The notes beneath the pieces were generated by a model. It did no database searches. It had not been told where the DNA came from and saw nothing but the letters and a program-made list of their open reading frames with translations. A program made the position numbers and the translations under genes. A stretch of 18,524 nucleotides of DNA from Pestalotiopsis fici W106-1 (lineage: Eukaryota; Ascomycota; Sordariomycetes; Amphisphaeriales; Sporocadaceae): assembly GCF_000516985.1 (NCBI RefSeq), contig NW_006917111.1, positions 7,745 to 26,268 on the forward strand. Reading direction: 5' to 3'. How positions within the stretch are numbered: position 1 is the first letter of the stretch; the number at the start of each line of letters is the position of its first letter. Positions 9,776-18,524 of this stretch are shown piece by piece.

Positions 9776-10465
9776 TTATTTTTGTTTTACATTAATTATT
9801 ATAGCTCCTACCATACCTAATAACAATATTACTGAACTTATTATCAATCATATTGAGTAATTAGTATACATTAAATTACCTATACCTGTTATTTGTGTAA
9901 ACTCTATTAATGAATTATCTCAACCTTTACTACTTACATATCCTATTTCTTGATTTAAATTTACTATACTTGATTCATTACTTATTTCTATATTATATAA
10001 TCCTGTTAATCTATTTGATAAAGATGATATTATTGTTTTATCTGTTAAATTACAAGGTAATACTTGTCCTATTATATAATAAAATAATAAAACTGTTAAT
10101 ATAGCTAAAGGTATATCATTATTAGTTTCACTTAAAAGTTCAGATATTCTAATGTTTATTAACATTAATATAAAAAGGAATAAAATTGAAATAGCACCTA
10201 CATATACTAATATATAAGATAATCCTAAATAATTTATACCAGCTAATATTAATATTCCTGCTACATTTACAAATAAACCTATTAAAAATAATACAGATAC
10301 TACCGGGTTTCTACTTATAATTGTAAATACTCCAAATAATATTGATATTATATATAATATATCTAAAAATTCTACTTTAAATCCATTAGTTATATAATCA
10401 TTGATTAATAAAATATCTAATAATCCATTAGATACATGATTGTTATATATTAAATAATTATTCAT
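9776..10465 (-). CDS. nad6: NADH dehydrogenase subunit 6 (229 aa)
   Basis: Membrane-arm subunit of complex I. The frame opens at ATG 10465 (MNNYLIYNNHVSNGLL) and, with TGA as Trp at 9922-9920, continues to TAA at 9776-9778 (ending NVKQK). The conserved core is SRNPVVSVLFLIGLFVN followed by GLSYILVYVGAISILFLFILMLINI, the helix with a pi-bulge and the most diagnostic Nad6 motif, at about residues 60-110. Start choice rests on the first ATG after trnY; the N-terminal region is poorly conserved in this family. It lies between trnY (51 nt) and cox3 (33 nt). The C-terminal hydrophobic segment SIWLIISSVILLLGMVGAII is the last expected helix. Confidence 0.96.
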
Positions 10466-10516
10466 TATAATTTAATTAAATTGTTCTTTCATTATTTCTA
10501 ATATCTAGAAAGTTAT

Positions 10517-10602
10517 TAGGAAGAAAAGGAATCGAACCTTCGACGACTGATAGTCATTGAGTTTACAGCTCAACCCGTAAGACCAACATACGGACCCTTC
10601 CT
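10517..10602 (-). tRNA. trnY: tRNA-Tyr (GUA)
   Basis: 86-nt type II tRNA with a long variable arm (GACTATCAGTC). The acceptor AGGAAGG pairs with TCTTCCT, the anticodon stem TTGAG/CTCAA holds loop CTGTAAA (GTA), and the T arm is AAAGG/CCTTT-type around TTCGATT. It sits between the tRNA-like relic and nad6. Confidence 0.95.
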
Positions 10603-10610
10603 TAATATTT

Positions 10611-10682
10611 TATCTTATACTGGATTTGAACCAGATTGAAAAAATTTATTATTTTTTTTTTTCAATTTACCTTTTAAAGATA
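10611..10682 (-). pseudogene. tRNA-like relic upstream of trnY
   Basis: This 72-nt stretch ends in a good T arm (CTGG, loop TTCAAAT, CCAG). Its ends, TATCTT and AAGATA, can pair over six bases as an acceptor stem. An anticodon-like stem of A5/T5 encloses the loop TAATAAA, but base 33 would be A instead of U and no D arm can be drawn. It therefore looks like a degenerate tRNA gene. Only the T arm is convincing on its own. Confidence 0.45.
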
Positions 10683-10774
10683 ATACATATATATATTTAT
10701 TTATATATATTTAATATAATAAACATATATTTTTTACATACATATATGTATATTTAAATATTTATTGTTAATGT

Positions 10775-12200
10775 TAATTCATCCCGTGCAATTTCCATTA
10801 CACGAACCATATTTCGACTTAACACCAATCAAAGTCATGCATACGAAAATTTAACTTATAAATTTATATAACTAATTATATATATTAAAAATATAAGCAA
10901 ATCAAACTTCTTGCACATACTTCTTTCAGCGCCTGACGAGTGGTTAGTACCCAACTGATTTTAAATTCACCGTGACGATGGTGATTCACGATTACTAGTA
11001 ATTCCTTATTCATGTAGTCGAGTTACAGACTACAATCCATATTATATCCTTTTTTGGGGGATTAGCTCAATTTCACAAAATCGCATCCCTTTGTAAAGGC
11101 ATATGTGGCACGTCTATAGCCCACAGTATTAAGGCCATGATGACTTGTCTTAATCCCTATTATCTAACCTATATATTGGCGATCCACTTTATATATATAA
11201 ATAAAGTGAGGGTTTTCGTTAATTAAAGGACTTAACCAGATCTCACGACATTAACTAAAGACAGCCGTGCAGCGCTTGTAAAATATTCAAACTGTGGTAA
11301 GGTTTTTCGCGGGTCATCGAATTAAATAACATACTTCACTACTGGTCTCAGAAACGGTCTAATGATTTCAGTTTATATGTTGCCATAGTACTCTTGAGGT
11401 GGAATGCTTACACTTTCATTTATAGACTAAATTTATATCTAGTCTATGACATTCATCATTGTCTGCTTGGACTACTAGGGTATCTAATCCTTCTCGCTAC
11501 CCAAGCCTTCGTCCCTCAACGTCAGTTTTTACATAGAAGGATGCCTTCGCCGTTACCAGTCTCTCTGAGATTATTCATATTAAATCACTACTCCAGAAAT
11601 TCTTCCTCCTTACATAAAACTCTAGTAAACAAGTACTCATTTAGAGTTTAATTTACCGTCTAGGTACCCTTTAAACCTAATAAAGATGATTAACACTAGT
11701 CTTCTACGTATTACCGCGACTGCTGGCACGTAGTTTGGTCAAGACTTATAAATAGAAAATTGTCATTATCATTATTCTATTTAGAATTTTATACGACTTA
11801 ATCGTTATTGTATTATTATAATACACTTTCATTCTTCCAAGTTACTGGTTCAGCCTTTCGGCCATTGACCAATATTCCTCACTGCTGTACTAAAACGCAT
11901 TGGGGTTTTTTCAGACCCAATGTGGTCGATCGACCTCTCAGTCACGACTACGGATTTAGCTAGTAAAGTCATTACCTTTACTACTACTCACCGTGATAAT
12001 AATTAACATCTTAAAGCGGACTTTTATTTTCCTTTTTTCTATAAGGGATTTTCCCCTTACTTTAAGGTAGCCAAATTATCTTTTACTCACCTGTACACCA
12101 CTACTACTTAGTTTTTTAACTAATTAGTCGTTCGATTAGCATGTGTCAAGTACTTGGACAGCGTTCAATCAGAGCCATCATCAAACTCAAAAAATTTTTT
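10775..12200 (-). rRNA. rns: mitochondrial small subunit rRNA
   Basis: Reads on the minus strand from a 5' end with TTGAGTTTGATGATGGCTCT (16S positions 5-27 equivalent, near 12190). The 530 loop GCCAGCAGTCGCGGTAATAC lies near 11720 and the 790-loop segment GATACCCTAGTAGTCC near 11480. The 3' domain has CTAGTAATCGTGAATCA near 10990 and a helix 45 region with GGTTCGTGTAATGG. No anti-Shine-Dalgarno CCUCC is present at the 3' end, as usual for fungal mitochondria. There is no intron and the length is about 1.4 kb. Ends are estimates: the 5' end could shift by some 20 nt and the 3' end likewise. Confidence 0.94.
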
Positions 12201-12202
12201 AT

Positions 12203-12243
12203 GGTATAGGTCTTAGGTATATAAATATACTTATACCTATACC
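12203..12243. promoter_or_regulatory. hairpin at the rns 5' boundary
   Basis: Outer arms GGTATAGG (12203-12210) and CCTATACC (12236-12243) pair perfectly, and an overlapping inner pair AGGTATA/TATACCT offers an alternative fold. It starts within a few bases of the first conserved rns sequence, as expected of a precursor processing signal. Confidence 0.4.
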
Positions 12244-12463
12244 TTTATTGTCAGATATTTTTATTTTTAATTATTTTAGTTTAGTTATTTTCCCTATTAT
12301 TTATATTGAAAACTTATTAATTTATATCTAATTTTTATCTGCAGATTTTATCTACTTATCTATTACGTATAAAGATATAATTAAGCCGGTTTCTGTTAAA
12401 AAAAAAAAGATTTTTTTTTTATTATAATTCTAAATTAGTACTAAATATAGGGGTAGTGTTCGC

Positions 12464-12511
12464 AATTATTAATTAAATAATTTTTATTATTTAGATATTT
12501 AATTAATAATT
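12464..12511. repeat. 16-bp perfect inverted repeat
   Basis: Arms 12464-12479 and 12496-12511 are exact reverse complements around a 16-base AT-only-plus-one-G loop. All stem bases are A or T, so the fold is weak for its length. Confidence 0.7.
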
Positions 12512-12559
12512 ATTAGTTTCTGTTAAATTCCTTATATTTATATATTGCTTATTTTAGCT

Positions 12560-12585
12560 TATATACTTAATTAGTATTGGACTTT
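12560..12585. repeat. 26-bp direct repeat, copy 1
   Basis: Identical over 26 bases to 12641-12666, with starts 81 bp apart. It begins TATATACTTAATTAG and ends GGACTTT. The bases on either side differ, so the repeat is bounded. It lies in the rns upstream spacer. Confidence 0.85.
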
Positions 12586-12640
12586 CCTTTTCAGAAAATT
12601 TTTATATCTTTTACATATTACGTGTATGTTAATTAAATCC

Positions 12641-12666
12641 TATATACTTAATTAGTATTGGACTTT
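12641..12666. repeat. 26-bp direct repeat, copy 2
   Basis: Second exact copy of 12560-12585, located 60 bp after the atp6 stop codon in transcript direction. Confidence 0.85.
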
Positions 12667-12726
12667 ATTTTTTATGTCATTTTCATAATTAAATTAAAGT
12701 GAATAATTTACGTATATAATTTATAA

Positions 12727-13494
12727 TTAGTGTAAATCTAATCCATCTTTAATATAAGAACAAGTTAAAACTACAAAAACTTGAGCTTGAATGAATGCAA
12801 TAGCTAACTCTAATCCAGAGAAAGCTATAATAAATGCTAAAGGTATTAAACCTAAAAAGAAGAATAATATACCACTAGTCATTATATTATATGTAAATCC
12901 ACTTAAAATAGATAAAAGCATGTGTCCTGATAAAATATTTGCTGCTAATCTTAATCCTAAAGAAACATTTCTAGATAAATATGAAATAAATTCTATTAAA
13001 ACTAATAAAGGTAATAATGCTAAAGGACAACCTGAAGGTACAAATAATGAAAAGAATTTTAATCCATGTTTTTGTAATCCTAAGAATGTTGCACCTAATA
13101 CTATTGTAAAACTCATTGAGAATGTTAATACAAAATGTGATGTTGATGCAAAACTATAAGGTACTAAACCTATTAAATTATTTACTAATATAAATATAAA
13201 TAATGCATATATAAATGGGAAATATAATTGCCCTTTTGTAGGGTTTAGTTGATTTATTACAATACTATGTACTGTAGCATATATAGCTTCTTGGCTTATT
13301 GATCAACTGTTTGGTATTATTTTATTATTATTTGTAGCTAATAAATGATAAGCTAATGTTAAAAATAAACCTATTGATAGGTATAATCCTATATTTGTTA
13401 AAGATAAATGTATATTACCTAAAACATTTGCATTTATAGAGAATAAATCTCTTATTTCAAATTGGTCTAACGGACTTAATACAAAATGAAACAT
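12727..13494 (-). CDS. atp6: ATP synthase subunit a (F0 subunit 6, 255 aa)
   Basis: Proton-channel subunit of the F1F0 ATP synthase. A single frame runs from ATG 13494 to TAA at 12727, with TGA as Trp at 13305-13303. The start MFHFVLSPLDQFEIRD aligns with yeast, where the leader is removed just before SPLDQFEIR; a very short six-residue leader is therefore possible here. The essential channel arginine is Arg182 in NVSLGLRLAANILSGH, and the C-terminal helix has GLELAIAFIQAQVFVVL. Length is normal. It follows atp8 by 156 nt, the usual fungal pair, and is followed by the long spacer before rns. Confidence 0.97.
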
Positions 13495-13650
13495 TTGTCT
13501 TTTCTATTAATAAATTTAAATTGTTAATTTATATATAAATTTCTATTTATAAATTATTTATATCGATACTTAATTTTAATATTCGTATACATTTATAATT
13601 CAACAATACTAGATTTTTTAAGTTTTGCTTATTATTAGTAATTGTGGTAA

Positions 13651-13797
13651 TTATAATTTATTAATATATATACGAGATATAAAAATACGTACAAATCTTG
13701 GTAATATATATTTACTAAATGCATATATTAACACTGTTAATGCTAAAAATGCAAATACTACTTGATTTACGAAAAAAAATGGTACTAATTGTGGCAT
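13651..13797 (-). CDS. atp8: ATP synthase subunit 8 (48 aa)
   Basis: Small stator subunit of the F0 sector. ATG at 13797 begins [17 protein letters not shown] and the frame ends with TAA at 13651-13653. The MPQLVPFF start, a single membrane helix (about residues 8-28) and a basic C-terminal tail ([19 protein letters not shown]) are the family signature. Yeast Atp8 is also 48 residues. It lies between trnN and atp6 in the order expected for this group. Confidence 0.95.
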   Translation of the reverse strand: MPQLVPFFFVNQVVFAFLALTVLIYAFSKYILPRFVRIFISRIYINKL

Positions 13798-13872
13798 ATT
13801 TTATATTAAATTTATAGTTTAGTTATAAGCTATCTTTGCTATTTATTTTTACTATTTTACCTATTATGGATG

Positions 13873-13903
13873 AAGTTATATATATATATATATTGTATAA
13901 CTT
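13873..13903. promoter_or_regulatory. hairpin abutting the trnN 3' end
   Basis: Arms AAGTTATA (13873-13880) and TATAACTT (13896-13903) flank a TA-rich loop. In transcript direction it starts at the base right after trnN and lies about 75 nt before atp8. It could guide 3' processing; no direct evidence. Confidence 0.4.
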
Positions 13904-13974
13904 AGCCCTTAAGATGAATCGAACATCTATCAAAATATTAACAGTATTCCGCTCTACCATTGAGCTATAAAGGC
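13904..13974 (-). tRNA. trnN: tRNA-Asn (GUU)
   Basis: 71-nt cloverleaf. The acceptor GCCTTTA pairs with TAAGGGC (one G-U), D arm GCTC/GAGC, anticodon stem GAATA/TATTT with loop CTGTTAA (GTT), T arm AGATG/CATCT around TTCGATT. The block from base 8 to the variable loop is nearly identical to the adjacent trnR. Confidence 0.95.
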
Positions 13975-13991
13975 TTATAATTTACAATACT

Positions 13992-14062
13992 CTTCTTATC
14001 TAAGACTCGAACTTAGATCAAAATATTAGAAGTATTTTGCTCTACCATTGAGCTAATAAGAA
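13992..14062 (-). tRNA. trnR: tRNA-Arg (UCU), reads AGR
   Basis: 71-nt cloverleaf with perfect acceptor TTCTTAT/ATAAGAA. The D arm is GCTC/GAGC, the anticodon stem AAATA/TATTT holds loop CTTCTAA (TCT), and the T arm is CTAAG/CTTAG around TTCGAGT. CGT codons occur in atp8 and cox1, so a second Arg tRNA should lie outside the window. Confidence 0.95.
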
Positions 14063-14196
14063 TATAACCCTACCACCCTCTCCTACTAGTTTAAATAATT
14101 TATTTGATATTTACTACCTTTACTCACACTAAATTATTTTTAAAAACTTTTTATTTTTATTATACTATGTTTAGTTAATATTAATATTTTTTTTTT

Positions 14197-15663
14197 TTAA
14201 TTAATATTATAAATTAAAGAAGAAACTGAATAATGTAGTCCATCTAAAATTGGAGCAGGATATATACCAAATAATACAGTTAATATAACAAAAACTAATA
14301 ACATTATAAATTCTCTTCTAGTTACATCTCCTATATTTTCTATAAAATATATAGAATAAGAACCTCCAAATATTATTCTGTTATACATAAATATAGTATA
14401 AGCAGCAGCGAAAATTATAGAAGTACTAGCTAAAGCACCTAAAATAGGCATTCTTTCAAATACTCCGTATAATGACATAAATTCACCTATGAAATTAAAA
14501 GTTAAAGGAGTTCCACTATTACCTAAAGCTAATATGAAAAATAACACAGAGAAAATAGGCATCATTTGAGCCATTCCTCTATAATATGTTATTAATCTAG
14601 TTGATGATCTATCGTATAAAACACCTCCAGCACATATAAATAAACCTGATGAAACAAAACCGTGAGCTAAACCTAAAACAATTGATCCTTCAATACCTTG
14701 TATTGTATTACTAAATGCACCTATTAAATATACAGCTGCATGAGATACAGATGAATAAGCTATAAGTTCTTTAATATCTATTGTTCTTAATGTACTAAAA
14801 CTAGCATATAATATAGTTATTACACCTATTACATATATAATATAAGTATAATTTAAAGAAGCTTTAGGTAATAAAGGTAACATTAATCTAAATATACCAT
14901 ATAAACTTAATTTTAAAACTATACCAGCTAAAATTATACTACCTGATAAAGGTGATTCAACGTGAGCTTTTAATAATCAAGTATTTAAAAAAATTACTGG
15001 AGTTTTTACAGCAAAAGCTATAAATATTCCATAAAATAAAAATAATTGAGTTATATAATTAAAGTTTGCTTTACTTAATGCATCAAAATCTGATGTTCCC
15101 ATTATAGATGTCATAACAATTATTGATAATAACATAAATAATGATCCAAATAATGTATATAAAAATAAATAAAAACTAGCTCTTACTTTATTACTTGATC
15201 CAAATAATCCTATTAATAAAAATAATGGTGGTAATATACTTTCAAAAAAAATATAAAATAATAATACATCTAACACTAAAAATACTGCTAATAATAATGT
15301 TTCTAATAATAACATTATTACTATAAATGATAATACATTTTTAGATTGTATAGAGTTTCAATTTGATAATATTGCTATAGGCATTATTATTGTTGTCAAT
15401 AATACAAAATAAATTGATAAACCATCTACACCTAAATATATATCAAAATAATTAATTTCATAATGTTCTTCAATAAATTGATATTGTTTACTACTAAAAT
15501 CAAATAATATAAACATTACTAAAGATACTATTAAATTAACTACAGATGTAGTTAAAGCTATAGATTTTAATTTTATATTATTTATGACAGCTAAACCGTA
15601 GTTAGCTTCTATTGTTACAAGACCTACCCCTATTAAGGGAATTAATAATAATAATAAAGACAT
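14197..15663 (-). CDS. nad4: NADH dehydrogenase subunit 4 (488 aa)
   Basis: Antiporter-like proton-pumping subunit of complex I. One frame runs from ATG 15663 (MSLLLLLIPLIGV) to TAA at 14197-14199, with TGA as Trp at 15360-15358 and elsewhere. Key antiporter residues are in place: Glu141 in FYIFFESILPP and Lys220 in FAVKTPVIFLNTWLLKAHVESP. The SVSHAAVYLIGAFSN helix and the NSGTPLTFNFIGEF segment also match the family. Length is normal for Nad4 of filamentous ascomycetes and there is no intron. It lies 236 nt after nad1 and is followed by trnR and trnN. Confidence 0.97.
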
Positions 15664-15733
15664 TTAAATCTGAATATATAATATATTTTATATTTACTAC
15701 TTATAATATTTTTTGTTTATATATATATTACAA

Positions 15734-15752
15734 GTATTACTCTATGTAATAC
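15734..15752. repeat. small perfect hairpin in the nad1-nad4 spacer
   Basis: GTATTAC and GTAATAC pair perfectly around the loop TCTAT. The rest of the 236-nt spacer (15664-15899) is AT-rich without ORF or tRNA. Confidence 0.5.
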
Positions 15753-15899
15753 ATATGAGCACATGTACTCTTAAATTATACTATAATAATTTTGTTTTAT
15801 TTCTAGTATACTTTAAGTAGTACTATATTGCAGTATATTAATATTATATATAATTATAACTATAATAATATAGTTAATATTATTATTATTATAAAAATT

Positions 15900-16955
15900 T
15901 TACAATAATATTTGTGTAGGTAAAGCATCTAAACCAAATAAAACACAAGGATAGAAAATTACATAAGCTATAACTAATGGTAATATAACTGTTCAACAAA
16001 CACCCATTAACTGATCATAACGTATTCTAGGGAAAGAAGCTCTTGCTCAAATAAACGCAAATATAAAGAATGCAGTTTTTAATGCTAAATTTATAGGAGA
16101 AGAAGATATATATGAATACATATTTTCTAAAATAGAATGATCAATACCTAATATATTATTAAATAAATCAAATATTAAAGTAGATGGTAAAATAAATAAA
16201 TAACCACCTGTAAATAAAATAGTATTTAATAAACAAATTAAAACAATACTAGAATATTCTGCTAAGAAAAAGAATACAAAAATACTAGCTGAGTGTTCTG
16301 TCATAAATCCACTAACTAATTCAGATTCTGCTTCAGCTAAATCAAAAGGAGGTCTATTAGTCTCTGCTATAGAACCTATAAAGAATAAAATAAATAAAGG
16401 AAATAATGGTAATATGAAATTTACTACTCTTTGAGATTCTACTATAGTAATCATATTCAAATTACCAGTAAATAGTATAACTATTAAAATAATAGAACTT
16501 AATACTAATTCATAACTAATTAATTGAGCTGTACTTCTTAATGAACCTAAAAAAGCGTATTTAGAATTGGCTGATCATCCAGCTAATAAAATACCATATG
16601 TCCCTAAAGAAGAAACAGCTAATGCATAAAGCATACCTAAGTTATAATCTGATATAAATAAACCAGAACCTATAGGTAATACTAAGAAACCTAATAAAGC
16701 AAAGATTAAAGTTACCATAGGTCCAAAGAAAAATAATATTATATTAGATTGTGTTGGAGAAACATACTCTTTTAATAATAGTTTTAAAGCATCAGCGAAT
16801 GCCTGTAATAATCCGTAGAATCCTACTGCATTAGGACCTAATCTTCTTTGCATAGAAGCCATACCTTTTCTTTCACCAACTGTTACAAAAGCAACGGATA
16901 ATAAGGCAGGCACTACTAAAATCAATGGTTCAATAATAGATAATAATGTAGCCAT
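15900..16955 (-). CDS. nad1: NADH dehydrogenase subunit 1 (351 aa)
   Basis: Membrane subunit of complex I that forms the quinone-binding site with the peripheral arm. The frame runs from ATG 16955 (MATLLSIIEPLILVVPAL) to TAA at 15900-15902. An in-frame upstream start at 16988 would add 11 Lys/Asn-rich residues and is not conserved, so the MATLL start is preferred. Diagnostic segments are FVTVGERKGMASMQRRLGPN near the N-terminus, and the quinone loop ETNRPPFDLAEAESELVSGF starting at residue 198. WARASFPRIRYDQLM follows near the C-terminus. Trp is written TGA. No intron is present. It lies between trnC and nad4. Confidence 0.97.
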
Positions 16956-17222
16956 TTTGTATTTTTTATTTTTCTTATTAACATACAATTACATAACTTT
17001 TATTAGTTTATATATAAATAATATATTTTTTGTTAATATATTATATATAAATTTAGAATATGTATATTTATTATGTATAATAAATATTTTCAATATACCT
17101 TATATATTAGTATATTTCATGGATATATTGTATTTTGTTATTTATGATTTTTAAATTATATATTAAAATATAATATATTAGTTATATGTTTAAATATGTT
17201 GTTAATAATATAACCACATATA
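16956..17222. other. non-coding AT-rich spacer between trnC and nad1
   Basis: 267 nt of almost pure A/T. A 65-codon plus-strand frame exists but is all Ile/Tyr/Phe/Leu with no conserved feature. I see nothing functional in it. Confidence 0.6.
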
Positions 17223-17293
17223 AGGAGTTCGGGGAAGTCGAATCCCTTTATTTCGATTTGCAGTCGAAACGCAGAACCGTCTGCTCAAACTCC
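17223..17293 (-). tRNA. trnC: tRNA-Cys (GCA)
   Basis: 71-nt cloverleaf. The acceptor GGAGTTT pairs with GAACTCC (one T-G), and the anticodon stem TTCGA/TCGAA holds loop CTGCAAA (GCA). The T loop is TTCGACT and the discriminator is T, as typical for tRNA-Cys. It separates cob from nad1. Confidence 0.95.
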
Positions 17294-17359
17294 AAGTAGT
17301 TACTAAATAAATATTTATCTTTTAACATCTTAAAAGTTTATTTTAGATTTAATATATAC

Positions 17360-18517
17360 CTATTTTCTAGTAGATAATTCAACTAAACTATTTTCTACTA
17401 TACTAATAACAGGTACTAGTATAAAGAAATGTGCAAAATATAAAACAGTTGAGATTTGACCAAACTCAATAAATGGTGTTTCAACGTGTTTTGCACCTAT
17501 TTGCATTAATATTAAGAAGTTAGCCACAAAAATAAAGAATGCTATTTTACTTAAAGGTCTAAATTGTACTCCTCTTAATTTAGATAAATCTGTTGCAGGC
17601 ATAACCATTAAACATAAGATAGATGCAAACATAGAGATAACACCTAATAATTTATTAGGTATAGATCTTAATATAGCATAGAATGGTAATAAGTATCACT
17701 CAGGTACTATAGCTGGTGGTGTTTGCATTGGATTTGCCATAATATAATTATCACTATCTCCTAATGCATTTGGCATAAAGAATACAAATACTGATAATAC
17801 TATAAAGAAAATAAATATAGTAATTAAATCTTTAAACACAAAATATGGTGCAAATGGTAATCTATCATAGTTACCAGATATACCTAAAGGGTTACCTGAT
17901 CCTACTACATCGTGGTATGCTATTAAGTGCATTACTACTAATGCTGCTAATACGAAAGGTAATAAGAAGTGTAATGCAAAGAATCTATTTAATGTTGCAT
18001 TATTTACAGAGAAACCTCCTCAAATAAACTCAACAATATCTTGACCTATTCAAGGTATAGCACTCATTAAATTAGTAATAACTGTAGCACCTCATAAACT
18101 CATTTGTCCGTATGGTAAAACATAACCTAAGAAAGCTGTAGCCATCATTAAGATAACTATTACAGTACCTATAGCTCATGTTAATGTTCTTGGTGATTTA
18201 TATGATCCATAGTATAAACCTCTACCTATGTGTAAATACATTATAAAGAAAAATGCTGAAGCTGTATTAGCGTGTAAATAACGTACTAATCAACCATTAT
18301 TAACATCTCTCATTATATGCTCTACTGAGTTGAAAGCTTCTAATACTGTAGGTGTATAGTGCATAGCTAATGTAACACCTGTTATAATTTGGATAACTAA
18401 ACATAAACCTAATAATGAACCGAAGTTTCATAAATAGCTAATATTAGCTGGAGTTGGTGCATCTATTAAATATGAATTTAATATTCTTAATAAAGGATTA
18501 CTTTTTAAAATTCTCAT
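17360..18517 (-). CDS. cob: cytochrome b (385 aa)
   Basis: Catalytic membrane subunit of complex III carrying hemes bL and bH. The frame runs from ATG 18517 ([20 protein letters not shown]) to TAA at 17360-17362 without an intron. The four heme ligands fall at His82, His96, His183 and His197, matching yeast numbering exactly. The Qo-site motif PEWY is at 272-275. Phe129 (TTC), Gly137 (GGA) and Gly143 (GGT), the positions where QoI fungicide resistance changes arise, are all in the sensitive form. TGA encodes Trp. The start lies only 7 nt from the window edge, so its upstream context is not visible. trnC follows 66 nt after the stop. Confidence 0.98.
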
Positions 18518-18524
18518 TTTTTTT

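Larger units (their letters stand above)
12201..12726. other. non-coding spacer between atp6 and rns
   Basis: At 526 nt this is the longest gene-free stretch of the window. I see no tRNA and no credible ORF. It holds a 26-bp direct repeat, a 12-bp direct repeat (12389-12400 and 12516-12527, GTTTCTGTTAAA), an A11-GA-T10 homopolymer hairpin (12398-12420), a 16-bp inverted repeat and a hairpin next to rns. A short G-rich patch (about 12449-12463) stands out from the AT-rich surroundings. Position upstream of rns makes a promoter or rRNA processing region plausible, but this is inference. Confidence 0.7.

Noticed and set aside
11394..11651. 85-codon plus-strand frame, and a similar one at 12143-12331
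   Set aside because: Both are antisense shadows of conserved rns segments (790 loop and 5' domain).
12791..13159. 122-codon plus-strand frame
   Set aside because: Exact antisense shadow of atp6; Asn/Lys-rich as expected from the complement of Leu/Phe codons.
16957..17154. 65-codon plus-strand frame between nad1 and trnC
   Set aside because: Almost only A/T codons in a spacer, no landmarks and the wrong strand.

Overview
The window is a stretch of a filamentous ascomycete mitochondrial genome. It is very A+T-rich, and every gene I can support lies on the minus strand. It holds fungal complex I genes (nad1, nad4, nad6), cob, cox1, cox3, atp6, atp8 and both rRNAs. TGA is read as Trp throughout (genetic code 4), matched by a trnW with anticodon UCA. 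rps3 sits inside a group I intron of rnl. From memory, the order cob-trnC-nad1-nad4-atp8-atp6-rns-trnY-nad6-cox3-(K,G,G,D,S,W,I,S,P)-rnl-(T,E,V,M,M,L,A,F,L,Q,M,H)-cox1 is the one shared by Eurotiomycetes (Eurotiales and Onygenales). I cannot name a genus from sequence alone.

Layout in transcription order, from the right end: cob (18517-17360), trnC, nad1 (16955-15900), nad4 (15663-14197), trnR(UCU) and trnN(GUU), atp8 (13797-13651), atp6 (13494-12727), a 526-nt non-coding spacer with repeats and hairpins, and rns (about 12200-10775). Next come a decayed tRNA-like element, trnY, nad6 (10465-9776) and cox3 (9742-8933). A nine-tRNA cluster leads into rnl (about 7920-3215), interrupted by a 1.67-kb intron carrying rps3. 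A twelve-tRNA cluster follows, then cox1, whose 3' part runs off the left edge of the window. I count 25 tRNA genes, 9 protein genes (one partial), 2 rRNA genes and 2 introns.

The protein genes supply membrane subunits of complexes I, III and IV and of ATP synthase. The rRNAs, tRNAs and Rps3 supply the mitochondrial ribosome and decoding set. One-strand layout, abutting tRNAs and short spacers suggest long polycistronic transcripts cut at tRNAs (the tRNA punctuation model).

This is mostly an ordinary compact organelle genome and I found no unknown multi-gene system. The points most worth a second look are: a cox1 group IB intron whose LAGLIDADG homing endonuclease has decayed, with its Gly-Asp-Gly motif lost by one substitution per codon; a 72-nt tRNA-like relic between rns and trnY; trnR(UCU) and trnN(GUU), which look like copies of one ancestor; a 26-bp direct repeat and several hairpins upstream of rns; and three CAU-anticodon tRNAs, one with the unusual T loop of an initiator.
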